NCBI RefSeq assembly: GCF_000422325.1
Contig: NZ_KE383818.1
Coordinates: 433,945 to 497,944 of the forward strand
Length of the DNA: 64,000 nucleotides
Reading direction: 5' to 3'
Source of the DNA: Marinospirillum minutulum DSM 6287
GTDB taxonomy: Bacteria; Pseudomonadota; Gammaproteobacteria; Pseudomonadales; Halomonadaceae
The notes under the pieces are model-generated. The model did no database searches and was not told where the DNA came from. It saw only the letters and a program-made list of their open reading frames with translations. A program made the position numbers and the translations under genes. Positions 54,639-63,797 of the stretch are shown here, piece by piece (position 1 is the first letter of the stretch; the number at the start of each line of letters is the position of its first letter).

Positions 54639-55568
54639 ATGAATTTGATTTTTTGCAGTAGTAAGCACAGTTCGAGTCGGTCAGTTCATCTATCATCAGG
54701 ATTGATAGCCTTAATATTTGCCGTGGTTTTCTTTATTCCTGCTGCGCTAGGTGGCTCGTTAGTTTATTGGTGGGTCGACTTTAGTGAAAGGCAAATGAAG
54801 GATCAAGCTAGTAAAATGTGGCAGCAAGAGTTAGACGAACAGCGTGCTGAAGTTGAATTGGTTAAGCGTAAGTCACTTGAAAAAATTGATGCCCTAACAC
54901 CTAAGGTTGGTGAGTTGCAGGCAAGACTAATGCGGCTTGATGCCTTGGGTAAGCGCCTAACTTCTGTAGCTAATTTAAGTGATGAGTTTGATTTCGACCA
55001 GCCGCCACCTATGGGTGGTCCTGAATATGTCTATGAAGAAGGCTCGGTTTATACTGATTCAGAGTTAATGGAAGCCCTAGATTCATTAACAAATAAAATT
55101 GAGCAGCGCCAACAGCAGCTAGAGCTTATTCACTCGTTATTAACTAAACGCAGTTTTGCAGATCAGGTCTATATAGCTGGGCGGCCAATACAACGTGGCT
55201 GGATGTCGTCAACCTTTGGGCGTCGTAGTGACCCTTTTACAGGTCGTACTTCTTGGCATGGTGGTATTGATTTTGCCGGTAAAGAAAATTCAGCCGTTTT
55301 GGCCACAGGTGCAGGTGTGGTAGTGCATTCTGCAGCGCGGAGTGGTTTTGGTAATCTGGTTGAAATTGATCATGGTGATGGTTATTTAACTCGCTACGCC
55401 CATCTAAATGACTTTGTAGTGAGTAAAGGCGATATAGTGCAGCGTGGTGATACAGTCGGCTTAATGGGCTGTACAGGTCGTTGTACTGGTCCTCATGTGC
55501 ATTACGAAGTGCTACGCAATGGTCGAGCGGTCGACCCAATACGTTATGTATCACGATCTGCACCTTAA
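54639..55568 (+). CDS. Membrane-anchored M23 (LytM-type) peptidase
   Basis: The protein has one N-terminal membrane segment (LIALIFAVVFFIPAALGGSLVYWW region, about residues 24-46), a periplasmic coiled coil at about 55-165, and a C-terminal LytM/M23 domain from about 180. The zinc site is complete: HGGIDFAG (first His and Asp) and GPHVHYEV (HxH). An active peptidoglycan endopeptidase is therefore likely, rather than a degenerate EnvC-like activator. ATG 54639 was chosen (309 residues); a TTG at 54600 adds 13 polar residues. It lies between dciA and secA, as in Pseudomonas. Confidence 0.9.
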   Translation: MNLIFCSSKHSSSRSVHLSSGLIALIFAVVFFIPAALGGSLVYWWVDFSERQMKDQASKMWQQELDEQRAEVELVKRKSLEKIDALTPKVGELQARLMRLDALGKRLTSVANLSDEFDFDQPPPMGGPEYVYEEGSVYTDSELMEALDSLTNKIEQRQQQLELIHSLLTKRSFADQVYIAGRPIQRGWMSSTFGRRSDPFTGRTSWHGGIDFAGKENSAVLATGAGVVVHSAARSGFGNLVEIDHGDGYLTRYAHLNDFVVSKGDIVQRGDTVGLMGCTGRCTGPHVHYEVLRNGRAVDPIRYVSRSAP

Positions 55569-55587
55569 GTTAAAAATTAAAATAATG

Positions 55588-55606
55588 ACCCGCTAAGGCG
55601 GGTTTT
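55588..55606 (+). terminator. Terminator after the M23 peptidase gene
   Basis: ACCCGC/GCGGGT (55588-55593 and 55598-55603) with loop TAAG is followed by TTTTGTTGTTTTT. It is short and GC-rich. Confidence 0.75.
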
Positions 55607-55748
55607 GTTGTTTTTATAGAGCCAAGAAATTATGCTACTAGCTTGTTTATCTCTTTGGTGTCAGTAAGCTGCAAACACTTTCTAATTAAAACGTGGTATG
55701 TTGTTCGGTCAAAAAATCCCACAGCCTAACCACGGGTAAGGACATTCG

Positions 55749-58454
55749 ATGATTACCCCTTTGTTAAAGAAAATATTTGGTAGTAAAAACGAGCGTGAAT
55801 TAAAGCGCATTCGTAAAGTAGTTGAACAGATCAACGCCCTAGAACCAGAGTTTAAATCCCTAGCCGATGCAGACTTTGCTTTACGCACCCAAGCTTTAAA
55901 AGAAAGAGCTGCTAAGGGTGAATCGCTAGATAAGCTTTTACCTGAAAGCTTTGCGCTAGTGAGAGAAGCGAGTAGCCGCTCACTTAATATGCGTCATTTT
56001 GATGTGCAGATGATTGGCGGCATGGTTTTGCATGAAGGCCAAATAGCCGAAATGCGTACCGGTGAAGGTAAAACACTTGTAGCAACTTTAGCCGTATATT
56101 TAAATGCTCTATCCAATAAAGGTGTTCATGTTGTTACGGTTAACGATTACCTAGCAAAACGTGATGCGGAGTGGATGGGTAAGCTCTACCGTTTTATGGG
56201 TCTGACTGTAGGCGTTATTTATTCTGGTCAAAGCCAAGAAGAAAAGCGCCATGCCTATCAAGCAGATATTACTTATGGCACCAATAATGAATTTGGTTTT
56301 GATTACCTGCGCGACAACATGGCCTTTTCTTTAGCTGACAGAGTTCAGCGTGATCTTAACTATGCTGTAATTGATGAAGTTGACTCAATTTTAATTGACG
56401 AAGCGCGTACCCCTCTAATTATTTCTGGTGCTGCAGAAGATAGTTCTGCAATGTACCGCTTAATAAATCAGCTTGTACCTGGGTTAACCCCTTGGGATGA
56501 AGAAACAGATACAGGTGATTTTATAATAGATGAAAAACAACGCAGCTTAGAATTAACAGAACAGGGTCACCAGCTAGTTGAAGAGCTATTAAGCAAAGAA
56601 GGTGTTCTAAAAGCAGGTGACAGCCTCTATGCTTCAGCTAATTTAAGTTTGCTGCATCATGTTCAGTCAGCTTTACGCGCTCACCACATGTTCAACAAAG
56701 ATGTTGATTACATAGTGAGTGAAGGGCAGGTTGTTATTGTCGATGAGCACACGGGCCGTACTATGCCTGGGCGTCGTTGGGGTGAAGGTTTACACCAAGC
56801 AATAGAAGCCAAAGAAGGTTTGAATATTCAAGCCGAAAGCCAAACACTGGCAGCAACCACCTTCCAAAACTACTTCCGCCTATATACCAAGCTATCAGGT
56901 ATGACAGGTACAGCTGATACTGAAGCCTATGAGTTTAATCATATTTATGGTCTAAATGTGGTGGTTATTCCTACTAATCGCCCCGTACAGCGTAAAGATT
57001 TAAATGACCTAGTCTTTATGAGTGCTGAAGAAAAATTCGAAGCTATCATTAAAGACGTGCAATACACAATAGAAAAAGGCCAGCCAGTATTGGTGGGTAC
57101 TGCTTCTATAGAAACCTCAGAATATGTGAGTGGGCTACTAAAAAAAGCAGGCATTGCACATAAGGTACTTAATGCTAAACAGCACGAAAGTGAAGCAGAG
57201 ATTATCGCTCAGGCAGGTCGACCCGGTGCCGTTACCCTTGCTACCAATATGGCAGGTCGTGGGACAGACATTAAACTAGGTGGTAACTGGGAAGTTGAAG
57301 CAGAAAAGCTAGATAACCCAACTGAGGCACAGTTAGAAAAACTCAAAGCGGCTTGGCAAGAGCGTCACGATGCAGTAGTGGCAGCGGGTGGTTTACACGT
57401 TATAGGTACTGAGCGTCATGAATCACGCCGTATCGACAACCAGTTAAGAGGTCGTTCTGGTCGTCAAGGTGACCCGGGTTCAACACGTTTCTTTTTATCC
57501 TTAGAAGATAGTTTAATGCGTATCTTCGCTTCCGATCGCGTTAAAAGCATGATGACCATGCTAGGTATGAAACGTGGAGAAGCCATAGAACATAAAATGG
57601 TAACTAATGCAGTTGAGAAAGCACAGCGTAAAGTAGAAGGGCGTAACTTTGATATTCGTAAGCAGCTACTTGAGTATGATGATGTAAATAATGACCAGCG
57701 TAGCGTTATTTATGCTCAGCGCTGTGAAATACTTGAAGCAGAAGAGATAGCTGAAGAAATTGAAGAAATGCGTGAAGACGTGCTAGATGCGGCTATTTCA
57801 CAATTCATTCCACCTCAATCCATGCCTGAACAGTGGCGCGTGGCCGAATTAGAAAGCTACCTTGCAACAGAATTTAACCTAGATGCAGAAGTTCAACAGT
57901 GGCTAGATGAAGATAAGAGCCTGCATGAAGAAAGCTTGCGTGAAAAATTACAGCAGGCTTTACAAGAAGCCTATAAGGAAAAAGAAGCGCTGGCAGGTGG
58001 TGATTTATTAAGAAAGTTTGAACAGCAAATAATGTTGCAAGTGCTTGATACGCGCTGGAAAGAACACCTGCAAAGTATGGATCAGCTACGCCAAGGTATT
58101 CACCTAAGAGGCTATGCCCAGAAAAATCCTAAACAAGAGTACAAGCGCGAAGCCTTTGGCTTATTTGAGCACTTTTTATCTAATGTGCGCAGTGATGTGG
58201 TTCGTATTTTAAGCCATGTAAAGATACGCACACCTGAAGAAGTTGAAGCCATAGAGCGTCAACGCAGGGCAGAAGCCGATGCTCTAATGCAGCGCCAAAC
58301 AGCACGCCATGACTCACCAAAAACGAGTAATGACTCAACGGCAGAAACAGCTAGTCAACCCTTTAAACGTGACTTCCCTAAAGTTGGTCGTAACGATCCC
58401 TGCCCTTGTGGGTCAGGTAAAAAATACAAGCAGTGTCACGGTAAATTGAATTAA
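55749..58454 (+). CDS. secA: Preprotein translocase ATPase SecA
   Basis: SecA is the motor that pushes unfolded proteins through SecYEG. The Walker A motif [14 protein letters not shown] is near residue 107, and [16 protein letters not shown] is the DEAD-like Walker B. The preprotein-crosslinking domain, NBD2 ([15 protein letters not shown]), helical scaffold ([19 protein letters not shown]) and C-terminal zinc tail [14 protein letters not shown] for SecB and lipid binding are all present. At 901 residues it is full length. AAGGA precedes the ATG. The 142 bases between the previous terminator and the start contain no clear SecM-like leader peptide. Confidence 0.98.
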   Translation: MITPLLKKIFGSKNERELKRIRKVVEQINALEPEFKSLADADFALRTQALKERAAKGESLDKLLPESFALVREASSRSLNMRHFDVQMIGGMVLHEGQIAEMRTGEGKTLVATLAVYLNALSNKGVHVVTVNDYLAKRDAEWMGKLYRFMGLTVGVIYSGQSQEEKRHAYQADITYGTNNEFGFDYLRDNMAFSLADRVQRDLNYAVIDEVDSILIDEARTPLIISGAAEDSSAMYRLINQLVPGLTPWDEETDTGDFIIDEKQRSLELTEQGHQLVEELLSKEGVLKAGDSLYASANLSLLHHVQSALRAHHMFNKDVDYIVSEGQVVIVDEHTGRTMPGRRWGEGLHQAIEAKEGLNIQAESQTLAATTFQNYFRLYTKLSGMTGTADTEAYEFNHIYGLNVVVIPTNRPVQRKDLNDLVFMSAEEKFEAIIKDVQYTIEKGQPVLVGTASIETSEYVSGLLKKAGIAHKVLNAKQHESEAEIIAQAGRPGAVTLATNMAGRGTDIKLGGNWEVEAEKLDNPTEAQLEKLKAAWQERHDAVVAAGGLHVIGTERHESRRIDNQLRGRSGRQGDPGSTRFFLSLEDSLMRIFASDRVKSMMTMLGMKRGEAIEHKMVTNAVEKAQRKVEGRNFDIRKQLLEYDDVNNDQRSVIYAQRCEILEAEEIAEEIEEMREDVLDAAISQFIPPQSMPEQWRVAELESYLATEFNLDAEVQQWLDEDKSLHEESLREKLQQALQEAYKEKEALAGGDLLRKFEQQIMLQVLDTRWKEHLQSMDQLRQGIHLRGYAQKNPKQEYKREAFGLFEHFLSNVRSDVVRILSHVKIRTPEEVEAIERQRRAEADALMQRQTARHDSPKTSNDSTAETASQPFKRDFPKVGRNDPCPCGSGKKYKQCHGKLN

Positions 58455-58484
58455 AACTTGTCCCCTAGGTGGGAGGAGAAAAGT

Positions 58485-59702
58485 ATGGCCGTAGGTCAAT
58501 TAGTATTACCCGAATTTAATGCGATAGCAGGCTTGCGTATTGGTACTGCCAGTGCAGGAATTAAAAAAACTGGACGTAAAGATTTAGTTGTTTTTGAGCT
58601 AGCGGAAGGCAGTAATAGCGCGGGCGTTTTTACCTTAAACGCCTTTTGTGCAGCCCCTGTACAAGTTGCTAGAGAACATCTCAAAGCAACTTCACCTCGC
58701 TATTTAGTTATTAATACTGGTAATGCTAATGCGGGTACAGGTACTAAAGGTTTAGCTGATGCTAAAAAAACCTGTACAGCACTAGCAGAATTAACCCAGG
58801 TTAAAGAGCAAGCAGTACTACCCTTTTCTACTGGTGTTATAGGTGAGCCTCTCCCCATGGAGAAGCTACTAGCAGCTTTACCTAACGCATTGGATTCTTT
58901 AACAGAAAACGGCTGGGCAGAAGCTGCCACCGGTATAATGACAACAGACACCCTACCTAAAGGTGCTACTGCTAGCTGCATTATTAAGGGTCAAAAAGTT
59001 GCTATTAGTGGCATAGCTAAGGGTGCAGGCATGATTAAGCCCAATATGGCAACCATGCTAGGTTTTATTGCAACGGATGCTGCTATAGAACAACCGCTAT
59101 TAAAACAGCTATTAAAAGAAGCCACCGATCTAAGTTTTAATCGTATAACGATAGATGGTGATACCTCGACTAACGATAGCTGTATGCTAATTGCTACAGC
59201 AAAATCAGCCACAGTCAGTGAAGCTGATTTGCAAGACCTAGCTACCTTCCGCCAGTGTTTAATTAGCGTTATGCAAGCGCTAGCCCTAAGCATAGTGCGT
59301 GATGGTGAAGGTGCAACCAAGTTTGTCACTATTCAAGTTGAACAAGCATTGAATACAACAGAAGCCCTAGAAGCTGCTTTTACCGTTGCCCATTCCCCCT
59401 TGGTAAAAACTGCCCTTTATGCTAGTGATGCAAATTGGGGACGTATTCTTGCGGCCGTTGGTCGTGCTCCCGGCTTAGAAAACCTTGATGTTGAAGGTGT
59501 AACTGTTTATTTAGGTGAAGTGCTTTTAGTTGAACAGGGTGGCCGAGCAGCTAGCTATACAGAAGAAGCTGGCGCAGCTGTTATGAAGCAAGAAGAAATT
59601 ACGCTTCGTATTCTGTTAGGTCGAGGGCAGGTACAAGAAACTGTTTGGACATGCGATTTTTCTCATGATTACGTTTCAATTAATGCAGATTATCGTAGCT
59701 AA
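58485..59702 (+). CDS. argJ: Bifunctional ornithine acetyltransferase / N-acetylglutamate synthase ArgJ
   Basis: ArgJ recycles the acetyl group from N-acetylornithine to glutamate in arginine synthesis and may also use acetyl-CoA. The proenzyme cuts itself before the nucleophile Thr in PNMATMLGFIATDA. TGNANAGTGTKGLADA and TIDGDTSTNDSCMLIA are family motifs, and the last residues CDFSHDYVSINADYRS are typical. The start is ATG 58485 (405 residues), behind the strong site GGGAGGAG; a start at 58458 is ignored. It follows secA by 30 bases, an order shared with Pseudomonas. Confidence 0.96.
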   Translation: MAVGQLVLPEFNAIAGLRIGTASAGIKKTGRKDLVVFELAEGSNSAGVFTLNAFCAAPVQVAREHLKATSPRYLVINTGNANAGTGTKGLADAKKTCTALAELTQVKEQAVLPFSTGVIGEPLPMEKLLAALPNALDSLTENGWAEAATGIMTTDTLPKGATASCIIKGQKVAISGIAKGAGMIKPNMATMLGFIATDAAIEQPLLKQLLKEATDLSFNRITIDGDTSTNDSCMLIATAKSATVSEADLQDLATFRQCLISVMQALALSIVRDGEGATKFVTIQVEQALNTTEALEAAFTVAHSPLVKTALYASDANWGRILAAVGRAPGLENLDVEGVTVYLGEVLLVEQGGRAASYTEEAGAAVMKQEEITLRILLGRGQVQETVWTCDFSHDYVSINADYRS

Positions 59703-59715
59703 GGATTATTAAATT

Positions 59716-60654
59716 ATGCCACAACCCCTGTTAGTTGCTGCTGCAGCCATAATGAATGATAAAGGCCAAGTTTTGATTGCCCGTCGCCCTGCGGGAGTTG
59801 ATCAAGGTGGACTGTGGGAGCTGCCCGGTGGAAAACTAGCACCTTACGAAACTGGTTTTCAAGCCCTTAAGCGTGAAATTGGTGAAGAGCTAGGTATTGA
59901 AGTTATAAAAGCACGGCCCTTAATTAGAGTAAGGCATAGCTATGCTAATAAAACTGTTTTATTAGATGTTTGGAAGGTACTGGAATTTGCTGGCGAGCCT
60001 TGGGGAAGAGAAGGGCAACCAATTCGCTGGGTAGCAGTAGACGACTTAGTTAATTACACCTTTCCAGCAGCAAATAAGCCCATTATAAAAGCAGTACAGT
60101 TGCCAGATGAGTATTTAATAACGGGCAACTTTGCTGATGAGCAAGATGCACTTGTACGGCTAAATAGAGCCTTAGAACAGGGTATTAAGCTAGTACAGCT
60201 AAGAGCACACCAATTAGATGCAGAAGCTTACCGCTGCCTTGCTCAAGCCTTTTTAGGGCCATGTCAAAAGGCTGGTGCTAAATTAATGCTAAATGCAGAC
60301 CCAGAATTGCTCAAGCAGGTAGATGCAGATGGTATCCACTTAACAGCAGCCCGTCTTGCAAACTATGATCAACGCCCAGTACCTGTTGATAAATGGCTAG
60401 CTGCCTCTTGCCACGATGCCAAAGCTATAATTCAAGCTGAGAACCTTAGGGCAGACTTTATAACCTTATCGCCCGTATTGGAGACACCCTCACATCCAAA
60501 GGCGCAAGCTTTAGGTTGGCATAACTTTAATACTTTAACTGATAACGCTAAGCTGCCTGTTTATGCATTGGGTGGCATGAACAGACAGCAGCTAGATAGA
60601 GTCTTTGGCTTGGGCGGTCAGGGGATAGCAGGTATAACTCAGTACTGGTCCTGA
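59716..60654 (+). CDS. Nudix hydrolase (MutT-like) fused to a ThiE-like domain
   Basis: The N-terminal Nudix domain (about residues 1-130) has the full Nudix box in [24 protein letters not shown] and is close to MutT 8-oxo-dGTP diphosphatase (core REIGEELG). The C-terminal part (about 135-312) is a thiamine-phosphate-synthase-like TIM barrel, with [30 protein letters not shown] and [13 protein letters not shown]. This MutT-ThiE fusion is common in gammaproteobacteria beside argJ or secA. The barrel is shorter and more divergent than true ThiE, so thiamine synthesis is doubtful. The gene ends overlapping yacG by 16 bases on the other strand. Confidence 0.9.
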   Translation: MPQPLLVAAAAIMNDKGQVLIARRPAGVDQGGLWELPGGKLAPYETGFQALKREIGEELGIEVIKARPLIRVRHSYANKTVLLDVWKVLEFAGEPWGREGQPIRWVAVDDLVNYTFPAANKPIIKAVQLPDEYLITGNFADEQDALVRLNRALEQGIKLVQLRAHQLDAEAYRCLAQAFLGPCQKAGAKLMLNADPELLKQVDADGIHLTAARLANYDQRPVPVDKWLAASCHDAKAIIQAENLRADFITLSPVLETPSHPKAQALGWHNFNTLTDNAKLPVYALGGMNRQQLDRVFGLGGQGIAGITQYWS

Positions 60655-60833
60655 TCATCTTGCTCAAGTAGCAGTTCATCACCCGCTATCTTGTGATCTT
60701 CTGCAGCCCAAGCACCTAAATCAATTAGCTTACACCGCTCGCAACAAAAAGGGCGGAAAGCATTTTCTTTGGTTAAGATGCTGGGTTTGCCACAAGTAGG
60801 GCAGGGAAAAATACGGGTAATCTCTTCGTTCAT
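60639..60833 (-). CDS. yacG: DNA gyrase inhibitor YacG (zinc protein)
   Basis: YacG is a small zinc protein that in E. coli binds GyrB and inhibits DNA gyrase. The 64 residues hold the four zinc Cys in CPTCGK and [20 protein letters not shown], the family hallmark. It overlaps coaE by four bases, so the two are coupled. It converges with and overlaps the Nudix/ThiE gene. The usual upstream neighbour pilD is not present; coaE begins the pair here. Confidence 0.93.
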   Translation of the reverse strand: MNEEITRIFPCPTCGKPSILTKENAFRPFCCERCKLIDLGAWAAEDHKIAGDELLLEQDDQDQY

Positions 60834-61483
60834 TGTTGCTTCTCTTGGTTAGTTTTAAGCTGAGCAAGTTCAAGGTACTTAGTATGAAGAGAGTTTACCT
60901 GTTTTTTTAAATGATTTAAGTCCCCAGAGTTGTCTATTATGTCATCAGCTAGCGACAATCTTGCTGAACGATTAATTTGCTGCTCAATTATTTTCTTAAC
61001 TAGCTCAGGGGAATTATTATCCCTACTTGCAGTACGACTTATCTGAACAGCTTCGGGTAGATCGACAACCAATAAACGATCAGCTAACTTTGCTTGACCA
61101 CTTTCAATTAACAGTGGCGAAGACAAGAGTGCATAAACGCTGGTTGTTTCATTTAGTGCATTAATAACACACTTTTTAACCCAGGGATGTATTAGGTTTT
61201 CTAGCCAAGTTTTAGCAGTTGAATCATTAAAAATTATACCCCTTAATGCTGCTCTATCTAAACTACCATCAGGCAATTTAAGCTGTTCACCAAAGTGATC
61301 AAATACTCTACTTAATAAAGGTGAGTTTAGATGTAATGCATTACGAGCAAGAACATCTGCATCAACTACATCTATACCTAAATTAGCAAAAAGATCACTA
61401 GCTGCAGTTTTACCTGAGCCTATACCACCTGTTAAGCCTACTAGGAGTTTAGTTTGTTTATTGTTTAATAGATTGTTGGGCAC
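60830..61483 (-). CDS. coaE: Dephospho-CoA kinase
   Basis: CoaE phosphorylates dephospho-CoA, the last step of coenzyme A synthesis. The P-loop [21 protein letters not shown] starts near residue 16 (core GGIGSGKT), followed by [13 protein letters not shown] with the catalytic Asp and [20 protein letters not shown]. The length of 217 residues includes a polar N-terminal stretch of 13 residues. The start is GTG 61483, with AAGG eight bases upstream. It forms an operon with yacG and diverges from the mvaT-like gene. Confidence 0.94.
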   Translation of the reverse strand: MPNNLLNNKQTKLLVGLTGGIGSGKTAASDLFANLGIDVVDADVLARNALHLNSPLLSRVFDHFGEQLKLPDGSLDRAALRGIIFNDSTAKTWLENLIHPWVKKCVINALNETTSVYALLSSPLLIESGQAKLADRLLVVDLPEAVQISRTASRDNNSPELVKKIIEQQINRSARLSLADDIIDNSGDLNHLKKQVNSLHTKYLELAQLKTNQEKQQ

Positions 61484-61649
61484 TTATTTACCTTTTTGAA
61501 GTCTTAATCGGTGTAAGTTTTATACAAGAAATGACTTAATAGGTTTAAATTTATGTTAATTAAACCATTTATTCAACATTAGACTTGCCAAATTTAAGAT
61601 AATGTATAAAATTTACAAGGCCTGTTGAACTTCCCTATTGGAGTAATGT
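61484..61649. other. AT-rich gap between divergent coaE and the MvaT-like gene
   Basis: This 166-base gap must hold promoters for both directions. It is visibly AT-rich, with TATAAA at about 61606-61611 as a possible -10 element for the MvaT-like gene, but no -35 at ideal spacing. The composition fits a binding region for an AT-preferring silencer such as the adjacent gene product, so autoregulation is possible. No hairpin stands out. Confidence 0.35.
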
Positions 61650-62018
61650 ATGTCTATATTAGCAACTTATCGTGAAAAAGAAGAAATGCTGCGCAAGCTC
61701 ACCGAAGAAATGAGCAAGATGCAAGAAAACCCTGAGCTTAAAAAAGAACTGAGCTTTAAAGAAGAAGTTCAAGCAGTTTTAAATAAGCATCAGCGTAGTG
61801 TTAGTGACCTAGCTGTTATCTTTGGCCTTAATCAGTCTGCTGCTACAGCTAAGTCAGGCCGTGGTAACCGTCGTACACGTAAACTTAAAGTTTATGTGAA
61901 CCCTCATACCAATGAGACGATTGAAACGCGTGGTGGTAACCATAAAGAACTAAAAGAATGGAAAGCAGCCCACGGTTCTGATGTTGTTGAAAGCTGGGTA
62001 ACAGAAGAACGCGATTAA
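61650..62018 (+). CDS. MvaT/MvaU-type H-NS-like nucleoid protein
   Basis: MvaT proteins are functional analogues of H-NS that coat AT-rich, often foreign DNA and silence it. In 122 residues, an N-terminal coiled-coil oligomerisation region (about 1-55: ATYREKEEMLRKLTEEMSKM) is joined by a basic linker (GRGNRRTRKLKVY) to a DNA-binding domain. The domain motif NPHTNETIETRGGNHKELKEW matches MvaT, including the RGGNHK loop that inserts into the minor groove. The family is best known from Pseudomonas. GGAG lies before the ATG. A strong terminator follows. Confidence 0.9.
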   Translation: MSILATYREKEEMLRKLTEEMSKMQENPELKKELSFKEEVQAVLNKHQRSVSDLAVIFGLNQSAATAKSGRGNRRTRKLKVYVNPHTNETIETRGGNHKELKEWKAAHGSDVVESWVTEERD

Positions 62019-62040
62019 ACTTTAGGTTTATTTTAATCTG

Positions 62041-62071
62041 AAAAGCCCTGATAGTTTTCAGGGTTTTTTTT
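62041..62071 (+). terminator. Rho-independent terminator after the MvaT-like gene
   Basis: CCCTGA/TCAGGG (62046-62051 and 62058-62063), extended by flanking A/T pairs, runs into eight T. Confidence 0.88.
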
Positions 62072-62096
62072 CGCCTGTATTTTTAGAGTTTCAAAC

Positions 62097-62143
62097 AAAA
62101 AAAGTGGCTCCACAAGTTAATAATTAACTAACAGGAGCCACTT
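62097..62143 (-). terminator. Rho-independent terminator of aceA
   Basis: AAGTGGCTCC (62102-62111) pairs with GGAGCCACTT (62134-62143). On the minus strand the stem is followed by seven T. The loop holds GTTAATAATTAAC, which can extend the structure. Confidence 0.85.
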
Positions 62144-62156
62144 GAGTGTTGCTTCT

Positions 62157-62181
62157 AGCTAGGGTTAGTGCAACCCTAGCT
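62157..62181 (-). other. Additional perfect hairpin just after the aceA stop
   Basis: AGCTAGGGTT/AACCCTAGCT (62157-62166 and 62172-62181), with loop AGTGC, starts 11 bases beyond the aceA stop on the minus strand. It has no T-run and lies before the real terminator, so it may protect the mRNA 3' end or slow the polymerase. Confidence 0.6.
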
Positions 62182-62192
62182 TGGTTGTTCGA

Positions 62193-63797
62193 TTAAACGT
62201 TATCGAACTGATTCATGGTGTTGTCTTCACCGCTTGCTTTTAGAGCAGCATCACCAGAGAAGTATTCTTTATGGGTATCACCAATATCAGAACCCGCCAT
62301 GTTTTGGTGACGTACACACGCAATACCTTGGCGAATTTCTTTACGCTGAACACCTTCAACGTAAGCCAACATACCTTCTTCACCAAAGTAGCCTTTAGCT
62401 AGGTTGTCAGTAGACAGCGCAGCAGTGTGGTAAGTTGGTAGCGTGATTAGGTGGTGGAAGATACCTGCTTCACGTGATGCATCTTTCTGGAAGCTCTGGA
62501 TGCGTGCATCTGCTTCATCACATAGCTCAGTACCATCGTAATCAGCACTCATCAAACGGTCACGATCGTAAGCAGAAACATCTTTACCTGCAGCTACCCA
62601 GTTATCGAATACTTGCTGACGGAAGTTTAAGGTCCAGTTGAAGGATGGGCTGTTGTTGTAAACCAGCTTAGCATCTGGAACCACTTTACGAATTTCGTTA
62701 ACCATTTCAGCAATTTGACCAACGTGTGGCTTTTCAGTTTCGATCCACAAGAGGTCAGCACCGTTCTGTAGTGAAGTAATACAGTCAAGAACAACACGCT
62801 CAACACCAGTGTTCTCACGGAACTGGAATAGACCACTAGCTAAACGTGCTGGCTTCAGTAGCTTACCGTTAGACTTAACTACCACATCACCATTTTCAAT
62901 TTCGCTCGCATCCTTGATGTATTCACCATCTAGGAAGCTGTTGTACTGGTCACCTAAATCACCTGGCTCGTTAGTTACAGCGATTTGCTTAGTTAAGCCA
63001 GCGCCTAAAGAGTCAGTACGCGCAACGATAACACCATCGTCTACGCCTAGTTCTAAGAAGGCATAACGTACAGCATTAATTTTAGCTAGGAAGTCAGCAT
63101 GAGGAACGGTTACTTTACCATCTTGGTGACCACACTGCTTTTCGTCAGATACTTGGTTTTCAATTTGGATAGCAGCAGCACCGGCTTCAATCATCTGCTT
63201 AGCCATTAGGTAAGTGGCTTCTTCGTTACCAAAACCTGCGTCTATGTCAGCAATGATTGGTACTACGTGAGTTTCAAAGTTTTCGATCTGATCAAGAATA
63301 GATTTTTCTTCAGCCGCATCGCCCGCTTTACGTGCTTTATCTAAAGCTGCAAAAAGTAGGTCTAGTTCACGTGTATCTGCTTGGCGTAAGAAGGTGTATA
63401 GCTCTTCAATTAAAGAAGCAACAGAAGTCTTCTCGTGCATAGATTGGTCAGGTAGTGGGCCAAACTCTGAACGTAGTGCAGCAACCATCCAACCTGAAAG
63501 GTAAAGGTAGCGTTTGTTAGTTGTTTTAAGGTGCTTTTTAATGGCGATCATTTTTTGTTGACCGATAAAACCATGCCAGCAACCTAGTGATTGGGTGTAA
63601 ACAGAAGTATCAGCGTCATACTCAGCCATGTCTTTACGCATAATAGCGGCAGTGTACTTAGCAATATCTAAACCCGTTTTAAAGCGGTTCTGGTAACGCA
63701 TACGAGCAGCATACTCTGGATTAATTGCGCTCCAACCATTTCCGGCTTTTTCTTTAACAGCAGTAATTGCCTTAATTTGGTCTTTATAAGTTGACAT
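62193..63797 (-). CDS. aceA: Isocitrate lyase
   Basis: AceA cleaves isocitrate to glyoxylate and succinate, the first glyoxylate-shunt step, allowing growth on acetate and fatty acids. The protein is the long type of 534 residues found in Pseudomonas and relatives, not the ~430-residue E. coli type. DEKQCGHQDGKVTVPHADF contains the catalytic Cys in KQCGH; PIIADIDAGFGNEEATYLM and GVIVARTDSLGAGLTKQI hold metal and substrate residues. AAGGATG precedes the ATG. Malate synthase is not in this window. Two hairpins follow the gene. Confidence 0.97.
   Translation of the reverse strand: MSTYKDQIKAITAVKEKAGNGWSAINPEYAARMRYQNRFKTGLDIAKYTAAIMRKDMAEYDADTSVYTQSLGCWHGFIGQQKMIAIKKHLKTTNKRYLYLSGWMVAALRSEFGPLPDQSMHEKTSVASLIEELYTFLRQADTRELDLLFAALDKARKAGDAAEEKSILDQIENFETHVVPIIADIDAGFGNEEATYLMAKQMIEAGAAAIQIENQVSDEKQCGHQDGKVTVPHADFLAKINAVRYAFLELGVDDGVIVARTDSLGAGLTKQIAVTNEPGDLGDQYNSFLDGEYIKDASEIENGDVVVKSNGKLLKPARLASGLFQFRENTGVERVVLDCITSLQNGADLLWIETEKPHVGQIAEMVNEIRKVVPDAKLVYNNSPSFNWTLNFRQQVFDNWVAAGKDVSAYDRDRLMSADYDGTELCDEADARIQSFQKDASREAGIFHHLITLPTYHTAALSTDNLAKGYFGEEGMLAYVEGVQRKEIRQGIACVRHQNMAGSDIGDTHKEYFSGDAALKASGEDNTMNQFDNV

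Noticed and set aside
55607-55748. A SecM-like regulatory leader peptide before secA
   Set aside because: No reading frame with a signal peptide and an arrest-like C-terminus is present in the 142-base gap.
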